Below, piece by piece: positions 11,601 through 23,043 of a stretch of DNA of 64,000 bases. Made by a program: the position numbers and the translations under genes. Every line of letters starts with the position of its first letter. Position 1 is the first letter of the stretch. Source of the stretch: Cladosporium sp. IMV 00045 (Eukaryota > Ascomycota > Dothideomycetes > Cladosporiales > Cladosporiaceae); NCBI GenBank assembly GCA_001931905.2, contig MSJI02000514.1, forward strand, positions 1 through 64,000, in the 5' to 3' direction. The notes below the pieces were generated by a model, which was not told where the DNA came from, searched no databases, and was given only the letters and a program-made list of their open reading frames with translations.

Positions 11601-12693
11601 AAGGTCCGGAGTTGATCCACCATCGTGTTAATAGTTTGCTGGAGCTGTAAAATTTCACCTCTTGCGGGACGCTCGATCTTGCGACTGAGATCACCTTGGG
11701 CGACAGCCGTTGTCACGACGGCGATTTCTCGCACTTGATCCGTGAGATTGCCGGCCATAACGTTGACTAGAATCGTCAGCTTACTTGCGTAAAAGTCAAA
11801 TAGAAATTTATCCGGCGGTACTCACCATTACGGGTAAGCTCAGCCCAGATACCATCAACACCAGGTACTATGGCCTGTCCTCCAAGCCTTCCCTCGGTAC
11901 CGACCTCTTTGGCCAAATGAGTGACCTGGCCAGCAAACTCCTGCAACTGGTCCACCATGGTATTGATCGTGTGCTTGAACTTAGCAATTTCAGGATCCTT
12001 CTCCATGGCGTGAATGAGGACCTTCTTGCTGAGATCACCATTTGCGACGGCGGTGATGATGGTGCCGATTTCCTTCAGCACCTTCTGGTACGTGGCGTTG
12101 ATCTGTGCGTTCTTCTCAATTTCCCGCTTAAGCTGTTCGATTGATGTTGAGCTGCCGTAGCCATCAAGCACCGCTTTGGTGGCTGCTTGTTGGTGGTTCA
12201 GCTGTGACTTGATTCCGTCGATGAATTCTCTCTGGCTTTTGATCTCCTCTGATTGCCGCTCGACGTGTTCTCTCAGGAATGTGAGCTGCTCTTCGGTGAG
12301 CTGGCGCGGTTGATGTTGCTCTCCATCGCTCTTTGCAAGCAGGCTGTTGACCCAAGATTGCGACCGTTGGCGATTTGAGAGCCCTTGATAGCGCGGCGGG
12401 GCAGGCACATCGCCGCCAAAGGCAGAGGACATAGGCTCATTAGGGGTCATGGGAAGCGAGCCGGTGCCATTGCTCGCCCTGGCTTCGAGCAGTTGTATTC
12501 TTGTCGCCAGGCTGGTCAATTCCCGCTCCAAAGTCTTCTTCTCCACCGTCTCCTCTCCCGGGAGGGTGATCCTCGTGGCTTTGAGGCCATTTGCGATGGC
12601 GGAGGCGGGAAAGGAGCCCTCGAGCGGTGTGTATTGCTTCGCAAAGTTGGAGAGGATCCTGGCGACGGCGGCCGAGGTCTCCTCGTTGGGCAT
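8658..12693 (-). CDS. nik1: Group III hybrid histidine kinase (Nik1/Os-1), HOG pathway osmosensor
   Basis: Three exons (12693-11826, 11766-8750, 8687-8658) give 1304 residues, the normal size for the family. A coiled-coil-prone N-terminus is followed by a tandem HAMP array; the repeat core NTMVDQL or variants (NAMVDQL, NTMVDRL, NDMVTRL, NKMVSSL) recurs six times between residues about 240 and 720. The H-box [10 protein letters not shown] carries the phospho-accepting His near 740; N, G1 and G2 boxes follow ([26 protein letters not shown]). The receiver domain has ILLAEDN, phospho-acceptor Asp near 1157 in VVLMDVQMP, and the Lys in YLSKPLKP. No transmembrane segment is seen, so the protein is soluble. 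The family controls the HOG MAP kinase and is the determinant of phenylpyrrole and dicarboximide response. The last exon encodes nine residues ending NSS; a 62-nt intron with GTAAGG and TCTCAG supports it, because reading through gives an unlike tail. Confidence 0.96.
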
Positions 12694-14907
12694 GGCGGGA
12701 AGACGCAGGAAGGAGGAAGTGAGGTCTTCAGAAGTGCATCTGCGCTTTACGACGTGGTGTGCTGCGCTGCCAGTCCACGCAGGGGCGGAGCGTTTGGCCA
12801 GGGTCGTAGATTGGCCGTGAGCTATCGCTCGGCCAGGTTATGCGCTGACTGCGCGGGTCGCATGTAAATCCGGAGATTGCAAAAGGACGTGAGGTAGGTG
12901 GGAGACGGGCGGCGGCGTCGTAGGCGGGCAGCGGTGTGACGAGCAGGCCAAAAAGTGGTGTGTAGATAGGTGGCGGTGATGGAGTGGTGTAGGGATGGAG
13001 TGTGGTGTGTGTAGTGACAGCAGTGCAGTGCTGGAGTGGTGGTGAGGGCGGCGTACACCAGCAGGAGAGAGAGATGAGATGGCCCGATCAGGGAAGGCGC
13101 AACCTTCGGGAAAAACCTCCGCACGCGCCGAGAGGGTTTGCCCTGCTTTTATAGCACCTTTTTTGCCTGCGCTAAGACGACATCTGCACGTATTTTTCAC
13201 CAGACAAATACACTCCTCTCCCTCTAATCCTACGATACGTGGCTCAGCGGCTGATTGGGCCGTGTTTGAAGCAGCGACACAGACCGAAGGGGCTCAGAAA
13301 AGGGCTTGCTCGTTGCCGCGAACATGCGCGTACAGCTGGCTTAAGCGAGGCCACTCGTCTCCTCGATCGCGAGTGCCGTGATGCGGTGCGGCCGAATCGC
13401 GCGTACTGTATTTAGAGAGAGAAAGCAATTAGGAGGTCGTGGAGGTAGGCCCGCAGTGGATCACGCGTCAAACAGAGCAGAGTTCAGAGCCAACGAAGAC
13501 CCTTATTCGTAGCGTCGCTAACACCTCCGAAATAGATAACACCCAAGAACAACTGCCAACTTCCCGGTCCTTCACAGACAGACATATCCCTCCCTTCCAC
13601 ATACCTACTCCCACCTCACAGATTTCTCCTGCGTGATGACTCCAGCTCACGAGATCGACAGCACCGCATCCGGCGGCCGCATGTCGAGGCGGTTTCAGAA
13701 GACCCCCTCGTTACTCGCCCTGATTTCCACAGCCTTACCGTGCAGAAATCACCGATCGTCTGCGTGTGTGCCACCTGGCAGCCGCAGCGTCATGTGTCTT
13801 CATCCCCTCTCGATACATGTATATGTACATGATGTAGGTACATGTAATGGCAGGAAGAGCCGGCTCAGACAGACGTCTATGCTCTGGAGGTGTCGACAAA
13901 GAATGAACGCTAGACCTGTCAAGACCCCTGTGGACGATCGTCTTGTTTCAGGGATGAACCGTACAGGTGTTATTGGCATCATAACAATTCTTTTTCCCAA
14001 GACCAGAGCCACCTAGGTAGCATTCTTGCACGCGGTGTCATAGGACACGCACCTTACTTAACAGGAAACACAGGAATACGTGAATGGCGCAGGGCGTACT
14101 CCTCATCAATAAGGATGTGCGGTTACTGCAAAGCCATGCGACAGGCAAATACAGTAGTTCCCAATCCATCCCCCCATCCTTCAAATCTGAAACACCCGAC
14201 CAACGCCTTTTGCTCCTGAGAATCGCTTTTTGTATGTTCCTAGGTAACCTAACCTTCCTTCCCCCCCAAAAAAGAATCCGCAAAATCACACATGAGGCCC
14301 CTCCACGCAGGCGCCACAACGCCAATTATGGCTCGCATGAGGTGGGGACGGTTGCACTTCGCTCCATTTCACTAGCAAAAGTATTGCCGGCGCCCGGGTT
14401 GAACGACGTCTGGTCGATGCACCTACGGTCTTACTTCGTGGTTTAGATAGATTCCAAAGTTTAGATCTCCATTCAAGTGCCGATGAAGGGTCCGCAGAGC
14501 ATCCATCACGCCGGATGGAGGCATGAGATTACGGCCTCAGGAAGCTGGTGGGTTGTGTGGACGCGGCGCAGGCGCTGGAGGGTTTTCTGTTGCTTTGACG
14601 TGATATTTGAATTGAATCGTTTCATTAGAAGAATCCTTGGAGACCAATACATGGAATCCATTGCACCCTTGAAGGTGAACTTCCCAAGAAAAGACTTCAT
14701 TTGACAAACACCTGCACGTTGGCGAACCCAAGCATTCTCCGAGCTCGACTTACAGTTACGGGCGACATGGACCCTCTTGTCGACATAGCCACGTGCCACT
14801 CGCGTGCAGGACGATGCCCATCAGCTCATCCCGACGTTTCGATAACCGTCTTCCAACATTAACACTCCAGTATTCCGCGTGCTTTCGTCTTCATTAATGT
14901 ACATCCC
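12694..14907. other. Intergenic: NIK1 promoter/leader and NAS2 3' flank
   Basis: Nothing codes convincingly. Bases about 12950-13050 are GT-rich on the plus strand (CA-rich on the gene strand), in the NIK1 upstream region. The remaining 1.8 kb shows only short random ORFs. Confidence 0.5.
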
Positions 14908-15694
14908 TCACACAGGCACCAAATGGCACCCAAGCAGACCTCTCCCACCCCAATCGCGCCGCGGCGTCAGCTCCAACCGCACCATCTGCGCATCTCGCAG
15001 CACCTTCACCAATATGACATGATTCTCGTTACTCTGCACCACCTGCGCGACTTTGCTCAACCGCTCATGATTCGTCCAGTCCACATATCCAAACCGCGTC
15101 ACCTTGTCGCCCGCCTTCATACCCGCAGTATCGGCAGGACTACCGTCCACGACGGAGTTCACTCTTGCGAAAGGCGGCTCGATCGCAGAAGCAGATGTTG
15201 ACGTTTGTGCGGTTGACTGTGCAGTAGCAGCGGTAACCGATGAAGCACCCGCTGCGCTTGCTAACGAGCTGGTGGTCGGTAATGATTCTGGGCTTTTCCC
15301 TTGAGCAAAATGCTCGTGTACCGCCTCCTCGACCTTCGCCATGAGCGCTTTGTGGTCGTTTTTCAACCGTACGATCCTCGCTCTTGTGGTGCGTATTTGT
15401 GCGACGTCGATGTCGGCGCGCGGGAAGCCGTCGAAGGTCGTGAGGCCGGTGTTCATGTTGACGCCATGCTGGAGGGAGGCATTAGCGATGAAGGTAGGAC
15501 CGACTACAGAGCGTATTGGAGAGGCTTACCGATTCTAATACTGAGCCTAGAGCGGAAAGCTCGGCTTCGAGGTTGTCCTTTTGGGCAATCAACTCCTGCA
15601 GCGATTGCTTCTTAGTGCCGTTGGTTGTTGGTTGTGAGCTTGTCGGGCCCGAGGCCACGGTGGGTGCGTGAAGGTCGTCCATTCTGAGGCCCAT
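14908..15694 (-). CDS. NAS2: 26S proteasome assembly chaperone Nas2/PSMD9 (PDZ protein)
   Basis: Two exons (15694-15530, 15468-14908) with a 61-nt intron encode 241 residues. The N-terminal helical part (LQELIAQKDNLEAELSALGSVLE, then GLTTFDGFPRADIDVAQIR) is the diagnostic Nas2/p27 signature. A low-complexity Ser/Thr/Ala linker follows. The C-terminal PDZ domain (about residues 145-230) contains ARVNSVVDGSPADTAGMKAGD and FGYVDW. Nas2 binds the Rpt5 C-terminus and holds the base precursor during assembly of the 19S regulatory particle. The first ATG (MGLRMDD) is used; a second in-frame ATG four codons later is equally possible. Confidence 0.93.
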
Positions 15695-16784
15695 TTAGGT
15701 TAGATTGAACGTCAAGGATTTTGTGATTTCCTGGCAGATGCGGTATTGAGGCGTAAAGTTGGAGATGGGAGTTGCAAGACTGCAGTGTTGACTACCTCAC
15801 TTTAGCCACGTGCAGCAGGATGGACAGCTTGAAGTGGTGACGATGCGGGGAGAGAGAGATGCCAAGCAAAAGCTTCTTGGGGGCCTACGAAGTGATGAGA
15901 GCTGAACTGATCTCGTTTGGTCATGCACTACCTCCTACGTTTATACTGATACCTTACGTCCACGAACTAGTGAAAATGTTGACTTACACGTCGATAGAAG
16001 GCTCCGGTTCCCTAACCAATCGAAAGGCTCTAACTAGCTAAAGTAAGCAAATGTTCACAGACAAAAAGTCAAATTCCATGATCTGAAGTCCTCAGAAGAT
16101 GCGGCTCTGCTCCACCAAAGTCTGTTTCGCCCCTGCACTGTTCGCCACTCCATCTCATGATTGTTAAAGCGAATACGATACCATCACACGTCGATGCGTC
16201 CTTGACGGTCAAGTCGCTTCTCGATTTCTGTCGCAGCAATGAGCATATGCCGGTTTTTCATCTCCGCGGCAACGGCAAAATCCCCTCGTTGTTGGATTAC
16301 CTGTTCAAGCGAGACCACAGAACTTCCATGACCTACAAGTGACGTTTTTCAGCAACATCTCGCGATCCGCAATGGTCGCCACACCTCCTGCACCACACCG
16401 TTCAAATGTTGACCCTCTCATTGGCCAATATCTGTTCGATCGTATGGATCTCGCTCGCTTCATGTCCAATGCCCCGCAAACGGTGCGATCGCAGATGCAC
16501 GCACGACCTTGCTGACCTGCCCAGACGAAACAAACCCATGTTCGAGTATGGCATCAGGTGTGAACCGACGATGAAGCAAGTCATCAGCTGGCCTGCAATT
16601 GGTCAACAGCTCTGTCGGCATTGCATTGCGGAGCATTCCACCTCTCAAATACCTGGTGGCGAGCTGACCGAGCTTACCTGTGATACCGTCATATCCACGG
16701 CATACTCTGTATATATACTGGTCAAGTAGGAGTTGTTTCTTACCTCTCTCTTCCGCTCGACATTCCCCTTCACTACTTTACACG
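15695..16784. other. Divergent promoter region between NAS2 and catalase
   Basis: About 1.1 kb shared upstream region of two divergently transcribed genes. No ORF is supported. The catalase side has a TATA element and a pyrimidine-rich tract (16737-16775) just before the start codon. Confidence 0.6.
16710..16717 (+). promoter_or_regulatory. TATA box of the catalase gene
   Basis: TATATATA about 70 bp before the catalase ATG, followed by a pyrimidine-rich tract. The distance to the start codon suits a short leader. A strong TATA fits a stress-inducible gene; this is inference from position alone. Confidence 0.5.
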
Positions 16785-19004
16785 ATGTCTCTCTCAAACG
16801 GATTAGAAAAGCTGGGCCTTAACGGCAACAGCGACAAGAAGGCTGCCGACCTTCAAAGAGATACCGTTGACTACCATGCGCCTGAAAATGTCATCACTAC
16901 CGACTTTGGCGTTAAGCAGGCCAACACCGATGACTGGCTCAAGGTTGCCACCGAGGACCATACCGGCCCTCAGCTTCTGGAGGACCACATGGGTCGCGAG
17001 AAGATTCACCGTTTCGACCACGAGCGTATCCCCGAGCGTGTCGTCCATGCTCGTGGCGCTGGTGCCTTTGGTACTTTCAAGATGCACAAGAGCTTGGAAA
17101 AGTACACCTGCGCCAAGGTCCTCACAGACACCTCTCGTCGCACTCCAGTATTCGAGCGATTCTCGACTGTCCTTGGTAGCCGCGGTAGCGCAGACACCGT
17201 GCGTGACACTCGCGGCTTCGCCTTGAAGCTTTACACCGAAGAGGGCAACTGGGACATTGTTGGTAACAACATTCCCGTCTTCTTCATTCAGGATGCGATC
17301 AAGTTCCCCGACGTCATCCACGCAGGCAAGCCCGAGCCCCACAACGAGGTGCCTCAAGCTCAGACGGCTCACAACAACTTCTGGGACTTCCAGTACCTTC
17401 ACACCGAGGCTACTCACATGTTCATGTGGACCAACTCCGACCGCGGCATTCCCAGATCATACCGTATGATGCAGGGCTTCGGTGTCAACACCTATACCCT
17501 TTACAACGCCAAAGGCGAGCGCTTCCTCGTCAAATTCCACTTCAAGCCTCGTCTTGGTGTTCACAGCTTCGTCTGGGATGAGGCTCTCAAGCTCGCGGGA
17601 CAGGACCCCGATTTCCACAGGAAGGATTTGTACGAGGCCATCGACAATGGCATGTTCCCCACGTGGGACTTCGGTGTTCAGGTCCTCCCTGAGGCCGACC
17701 AGGACAAGTTCGAATTCGATCCTTTGGATGCCACCAAGATTTGGCCCGAAGAATTGATCCCGATCGAGTATGTTGGCGAGTACGAGCTGAACCGTAATGT
17801 CGACGAGTACTTCACCGAGACCGAGCAGGTTGCTTTCTGTACCGGCCACATCGTTCCCGGTATTGGCTTTTCTGATGACCCCCTGCTGCAAGGTCGCAAC
17901 TTCTCTTACTCCGACACCCAACTGAGCCGTCTCGGCACCAACTGGCAAGAGCTGCCTATCAACAGGCCTGTCTGTCCCGTTATGAACCAGAACCGTGATG
18001 GTGCTATGCGTCACAGAATCACTAAGGGCCAGGTCAACTACTGGCCTAACCGTTTCGAGGCCACTCCACCCGCAAAGGTTGAGGATGGTGCATACGAGGA
18101 CATCCCCACCAAGGTCGAGGGCATGAAGACCCGTCTGCGCTCCAAGAAGTTCAGAGAGCACTACAACCAGGCTCAGCTCTTCTACAACTCTCTCGCAGAG
18201 CACGAGAAGGCCCATTTGGCAGCTGCTCTGGCCTTCGAGCTTGACCACTGCGACGACCCATGGGTCTACAACAAGATGTCCGAGCGTCTCACAGACATCG
18301 ACCTCGGACTCGCTCAGCAGGTAGCCGAGCTGGTCGGCGCCGACGAGATCCCACAAAAAGAAGGCCGCCCCAACCACGGCAAGAAATCCAAGGGTCTCAG
18401 CCAGGCCGACTTCATGCCCGAAGTCCCCACCATCGAGACCCGCCGTGTCGCCATCATCATCGCCGACGGCTACGACCCCGTCGCCTACAACGCCATCCTC
18501 GGCGCGCTCAAGGGCGCCAAGGCCCTACCTTACACCATCGCGCCCCGCCGCACCGCCATCTACGCCGCTGGCGAGGACAAGAACAGTGGCGCCAAGGGCG
18601 TCAAGCCCGACCACCACCTCGAAGGCATGCGCAGCACCATGTTCGACTCCGTCTTCATCCCCGGTGGCCAGCAGTCGATTGACACGCTGCGCAAGAACGG
18701 CCGCGCCGTCCACTGGGTCCGCGAAGCCTACGGCCACCTGAAAGCCATCGGCGCTTCCGGCGAGGCCGTCGACCTCGTCAGGCTCGCGTGCGAGTTGCCC
18801 GGCATGGAGTTCTCCTCCTCGGCCGACGTGACCAACAGCTACGGCGTTGTCACCGTCGCTAACGTGCAGCCGGAGAGCTTCAAGGAGGGTCTGCAGATGG
18901 TCAAGGGCGCGAAGGATTTCATCGACAACTACACCTATGAAATCTCGCAGCACAAGAACTGGCAGCGAGAGTTGGACGGTCTTTCGACTATGGTTGCTTA
19001 CTAG
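16785..19004 (+). CDS. Large-subunit catalase (clade 2) with C-terminal DJ-1/PfpI-like domain
   Basis: A single exon of 739 residues decomposes hydrogen peroxide using heme. Active-site residues are visible: His88 in RVVHARGAGAFG, Asn161 in GNNIPVFFIQD, and the proximal heme Tyr375 in RNFSYSDTQ. The length and the C-terminal flavodoxin-like domain (from about residue 545: RRVAIIIADGYDPVAYNAI, then FIPGGQQSIDTL) place it with large-subunit catalases such as Aspergillus CatA. The N-terminus (MSLSNGLEKL) has no signal peptide, suggesting an intracellular, conidial-type enzyme rather than a secreted one. ATG 16785 is chosen over the in-frame ATG 35 codons upstream, because the upstream stretch overlaps the TATA box and pyrimidine tract and has no family similarity. 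Confidence 0.95.
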   Translation: MSLSNGLEKLGLNGNSDKKAADLQRDTVDYHAPENVITTDFGVKQANTDDWLKVATEDHTGPQLLEDHMGREKIHRFDHERIPERVVHARGAGAFGTFKMHKSLEKYTCAKVLTDTSRRTPVFERFSTVLGSRGSADTVRDTRGFALKLYTEEGNWDIVGNNIPVFFIQDAIKFPDVIHAGKPEPHNEVPQAQTAHNNFWDFQYLHTEATHMFMWTNSDRGIPRSYRMMQGFGVNTYTLYNAKGERFLVKFHFKPRLGVHSFVWDEALKLAGQDPDFHRKDLYEAIDNGMFPTWDFGVQVLPEADQDKFEFDPLDATKIWPEELIPIEYVGEYELNRNVDEYFTETEQVAFCTGHIVPGIGFSDDPLLQGRNFSYSDTQLSRLGTNWQELPINRPVCPVMNQNRDGAMRHRITKGQVNYWPNRFEATPPAKVEDGAYEDIPTKVEGMKTRLRSKKFREHYNQAQLFYNSLAEHEKAHLAAALAFELDHCDDPWVYNKMSERLTDIDLGLAQQVAELVGADEIPQKEGRPNHGKKSKGLSQADFMPEVPTIETRRVAIIIADGYDPVAYNAILGALKGAKALPYTIAPRRTAIYAAGEDKNSGAKGVKPDHHLEGMRSTMFDSVFIPGGQQSIDTLRKNGRAVHWVREAYGHLKAIGASGEAVDLVRLACELPGMEFSSSADVTNSYGVVTVANVQPESFKEGLQMVKGAKDFIDNYTYEISQHKNWQRELDGLSTMVAY

Positions 19005-19318
19005 ATTGGTCTGCTGTATTTGGAGAATACGTAAGGCTGCTTCTTTTGAGCATGATGATTTTTCTGTTTCTTTCGGCTTGATATCCAAGAATGAATTTTA
19101 CGAATCTTGAACAATGATCCTTCTCCCTTTTCTTCGTTGTGTTCACGTTGCTATGTTCTGTTTCGTACAAGGTCGTTACAAGTCATTATCATGCATCACC
19201 CAAAACCTGCCGACGACCATGCATTTGATCACTTCCGATCTCGACCCTTCCTCACACCACCCGAACCCCACCCCTTCATCTCTCCATCCCCATTTCCCTC
19301 ATCACTCCCTATCAGCAC

Positions 19319-19561
19319 TCAACCACAGAACGCATTCGCCGACTCCGCCGACGCCTCGCTATCGGCTCTGCCCCTGCCAAACGGCACAACGATGACGTCT
19401 CGAGCAGCAGCAACGGCGGAAACTTCGGCTTCCGCGGTGGAAGCGGTGGGAGAGGTCGCGGCTTTGTTGAGTTTCGCCGGATCGCTGGAACGGATGGGTG
19501 CGAGGAGGGGGAGGAAGGTGGCGGTTTGTTGTTGGGGGTCGGAGGGCATTTTGGAGGGCAT
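19319..19561 (-). CDS. Possible small protein, 80 residues (unrecognised)
   Basis: A short minus-strand ORF is rich in Ala, Ser and Thr, with one ordered-looking segment (VAAARDVIVVPFGRGRAD). It is preceded on its own strand by a CA-rich, G-poor stretch resembling a fungal 5' leader, with two in-frame ATGs close together. These are the only supporting signs. I do not recognise a family, and it could be chance; the catalase gene would be convergent with it. Confidence 0.3.
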   Translation of the reverse strand: MPSKMPSDPQQQTATFLPLLAPIRSSDPAKLNKAATSPTASTAEAEVSAVAAARDVIVVPFGRGRADSEASAESANAFCG

Positions 19562-22500
19562 TATTGCGTTTTAAGGCGGGTTTGAATTGTTGCTGTTATT
19601 GTTGTTTGGTGTTTGCGGGATGAGTTTTCGCGCTTTTTTGGGCTTCGATTGAGGGAGCTGGGCTGTTTTTTGTGTTCTGGAGGGTTTTCGATGATTCTGG
19701 TTTCTGGAATTGTGAGTTATTCGGCTCTTTTTGTATGCTCGCAGCCCGTCGACGATCGACAAAAGCAATCGGAGGTGGTGAGCTGGCAACTGCAATAGCT
19801 AGGAGCTACTAATGATACGAAACCGTGGGATGAATGAGGTGGCGGCGGTGGTGGAGGTGGTTTTAGGACGAGCGGATGACCTTATATACGCGACGCGCCA
19901 TCCTTCTTACCGCTTTGCTTTGCTTGGGGGATTCCCTTTTCTTTCACATGCATTTATACCATTCCCCCTCATTCTTTGAGGTATTGAATGTCCATTTTCC
20001 TATTCTTTCCGTTGATCAGGCGTCTTGCTTCGTCTCCCTGGGAGGTCGAGGCGTGAGCTCTATTGGCGGTTCGTCGCTTTTGTTTGTTCACGTATGTACT
20101 GTTGACGAGAAGTGGTCGGGTAAGACACCCTGCGATGCGGCTTGTGGTTGACCAATCAAGGAGGTTTAACGTCCGCTTGTATAGCATGGGTTGATGTCTA
20201 CCCTGTGAAGCAAGCTGCTCCGGGGTAAGGCGGAGCGTCGTGGGATGTGTCTTTGCTTGTGAATATTCGAGGAGAGGAAGAGATAAGGAAGAAGCCAACA
20301 GAAACGATGCTGGAGCTCACGTGTTCGGGGAAGAGGGTGTAAGTGATGATATGGCGATCCTCGTATTGGTCTCGTCCTGATTTTCCACTGCCGCCCTGCC
20401 TTCATCGCTTCACCCAAGCACCGCACATTGGGGAGCGACGCAGTTTCTTCTCCCTACGCCGTCTCGGCAGATGCAACTGCTAGAAAAGGCATGGCTAGTG
20501 TACACACGCAGGCGAGCCAGGCTTGTTAGGCTCGCCGAGTCCATGTGAAGCGCGAAAAAAAGGAACTCTAGCAGCGGTTCATTTGCCAATCTGTCGGTGT
20601 ATGGGTCGGAGGCGAGGCCGCGGGATGTGGAAAAAAGTGATTTTCCTGGTAACGATATATGAAATGGTCTGTGTGGCGTTCGTAGGCAGAATCATCACTG
20701 TGTCATCGCCGGTGATAAACGATCACGCCTTCCCAAGCCATCCGCCCGAAGCAGACAACGGATACCCGACCTTGACCGTATATGCTGAGGCGAGGCAGAT
20801 ATGTGGTCATATGTGGATGATCTGCAGTCGAAGCTTTGGCGGGAGCGCGGTCACGAGATCGTGACAATCAAACTGGTGCGAGATTCGGTCGTCCATGACT
20901 AGGCCAACATGGCCCGGCCTGCGAATAGTCTATGACAGCACGGCGATCATCAGGATACCAATATCGCAACGCGAGCGGCTATGGGCACAGGTAGCGACCA
21001 GAGAGAGGTCCCGGCCCGATTCATCAGCAGATACCGAGCCAGCACGGTTTCCGGAGTGTCAAGTCCGATGGCACCTGCGGTGGGGACAGGAGGGCGAAAA
21101 GGGTCGACCTCCGCGTAAAGCTGCCCACCGTTCGCTAGACACGCCTCCAGCCTTGTGAAGGGTAGGCCACGCGAGCAAGTGGTAGCGTCGCGGATCAATC
21201 AAGGAGCTATCCTCGCTATCCCATATGGGGCCACCAGACGACGAACGGCCCTATCCTGTCATCAGCAGTGCGAGCATGGCTCCGCTTGTTGATTCCTTTT
21301 CCAGAGGCTAGCGGAGGCTTTGCCCGTAGTCTGGACGAAGGTCGTCGATCATCCAGGTCGTCAGGTGTCATGAATGGCTACAAGGACGGCATGGCACGCA
21401 TTATGCTCACCACAATTCGTAAGCATCTCGTATACCACGGGGCGAACGGAAGTGCTGTCGTGCTACTGACAGCAACACTTCACAATGCGCTGTTCGAGAT
21501 GCGGTCAGCGGCAAGAAGGATGACAGACAAGTAAATCCAGGTATAGAGTGACACAGATGGGCGCTTGGGGAAGGAGCGTGCTGCCGGCAAGCGTGTATTG
21601 GAAAATGTGTGTTCACCAGCAATATGCACTGCGGTCATGGCGTTTACCCTGCCAGACGTGCACGGGATTGCGAGAGGTGCAGGCATTGATCCCGTTCATC
21701 ACTTCATTTATTGATTCCTTCCTTCCACTTTGACAGCTGGCACATGGTTTGCAGGGATGTCTATCTGGTTCACTTACAAGGAAGAGAAGATTGCTGCCAG
21801 GAGTAGCCGCCCCACTCTCACACTTGCCTGTCTGTGTTCTGCCCGACCTTAACATAGGTACCTTAGTTTCTGTGCGCGAAGCCAACAATACCAGCAGTAG
21901 TGTACCATCCGCCAATCCTGGCAACGCCCTCCGATCCTTGAGCGAGGTACCCACGTGACGCTCACGATACGGCGTGCGCGGTCGATGAATGGATGGCTTG
22001 ACTGGCTGTGATGTGAGGGCAGGACAGCAATCAAATGTCCGGCCCTGTTTTTCTCCATCTGCCTTCATCAATTCTCCCCTTGGCCCCGCCAGCAGGGGCG
22101 GCGAATGGCGAGCCTGAACTTGCCTGCCCAGTTGGCTGAAGGTTTCACTCTGTATACAGCACGGACGGCAACGTCACGCTGCAATCAACGATGCTGGAAC
22201 CGCACACTTCCTCTCGCTGCCACTTCTGCCCATTGATTTGCCTCTACAGGCCTGGCAGTGTCGACCCTTAGCGGCCACTAACGCCGGTAGCCAACATCCA
22301 TCGTTGCTGGTCACCCCCCGAAGCAAACACCTCCCGCACTCGGAAGACCCTCCCCGGCCTGTGTGAAGGCATGTGGTCTTATATTACCCTGGCTCCACTG
22401 ACTCCAGGCCCCATTGTACGGGCTCGTAAGCTGCCGGCGCCTCGCTTGCCTGCTTGCCGGCCGGCATGTATCGCAAGCCTGACTCCCTTGCGTGAATCAA

Positions 22501-22647
22501 ACCCTGCACTTTGCATTCTGTTTCGTGTCTCCTACAGAAGAATGTGAGGACGCAGGCTACTACCCGAAGAGACACAGCAGAAGGTCACTCTACCCTATAG
22601 GCGCACAGCAGCCGTCATCTCAAGCACTGAACTCCCTCACTGCTGCA

Positions 22648-22653
22648 TATAAA
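22648..22653 (+). promoter_or_regulatory. TATA box upstream of the small Cys-rich ORF
   Basis: TATAAA about 250 bp before the ATG at 22903, followed by a C/A/T-rich, G-poor leader-like stretch (22654-22760). This suggests a transcript in the plus direction. Confidence 0.35.
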
Positions 22654-22902
22654 CCCCTCCGGCCATCCCCGTCCATTCTTACCTCCGTCACATCAAGCAG
22701 GCTATTTGACGACTACAACGACCTTTCACCACAACACCGCCAACCTGGCTAAACCTCGTCCTTACGAACAACCCCGCGTCTACCTCAAAGATCGATCTTC
22801 TTCTCACGCAATGGTTCGCAAACCCAAGCTCCAAGAACGAAAATCGTACTGATCGTCACAAAGGCCAACGGAATCACCCCGGAGCCCGTCCTCCACTGCA
22901 CC

Positions 22903-23043
22903 ATGGTCATCCACAAGTACACCTGCGGCCACACGAAGAGTGAAGTGGCAGCCTGTGCTGTGTCGAAGAGGACCAAATGCGGTGTCATGACTCCGCGCAA
23001 CGTCTCACACAACACCATCTGTTTGCCATGCGGTGGAGGTTAA
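22903..23043 (+). CDS. Small Cys-rich protein, 46 residues (hypothetical)
   Basis: The ORF encodes a 46-residue basic protein with five Cys and four His: YTCGHTKSE near the start, KCGVMTP in the middle, and ICLPCGGG at the end. The arrangement CGH...C...CG...C..C could form a small metal-binding knuckle. The ATG context is good (ACCATGG), and a TATA element with a leader-like stretch lies upstream. No signal peptide is seen. I recall short fungal ORFs with an N-terminal CGH and a terminal CxxC but cannot name a family, so no function is given. A minus-strand ORF (22785-23018) overlaps it and contains a hydrophobic segment; I consider that one the shadow. Confidence 0.45.
   Translation: MVIHKYTCGHTKSEVAACAVSKRTKCGVMTPRNVSHNTICLPCGGG

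Larger units (their letters stand above)
19005..22902. other. Gene-poor stretch of about 3.9 kb
   Basis: Apart from one weak small ORF at 19319-19561, no coding region or RNA gene can be supported. Short ORFs on both strands lack continuous codon bias. No terminal repeats, transposase-like frames or simple repeats of note are visible. The last 260 bases are the promoter and leader of the small Cys-rich ORF that follows. Confidence 0.5.

Noticed and set aside
22785..23018. Minus-strand ORF with a hydrophobic segment, a possible small membrane protein
   Set aside because: It overlaps the plus-strand Cys-rich ORF, which has better start context and promoter-like upstream sequence; no upstream exon with matching phase was found. 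Not fully excluded.
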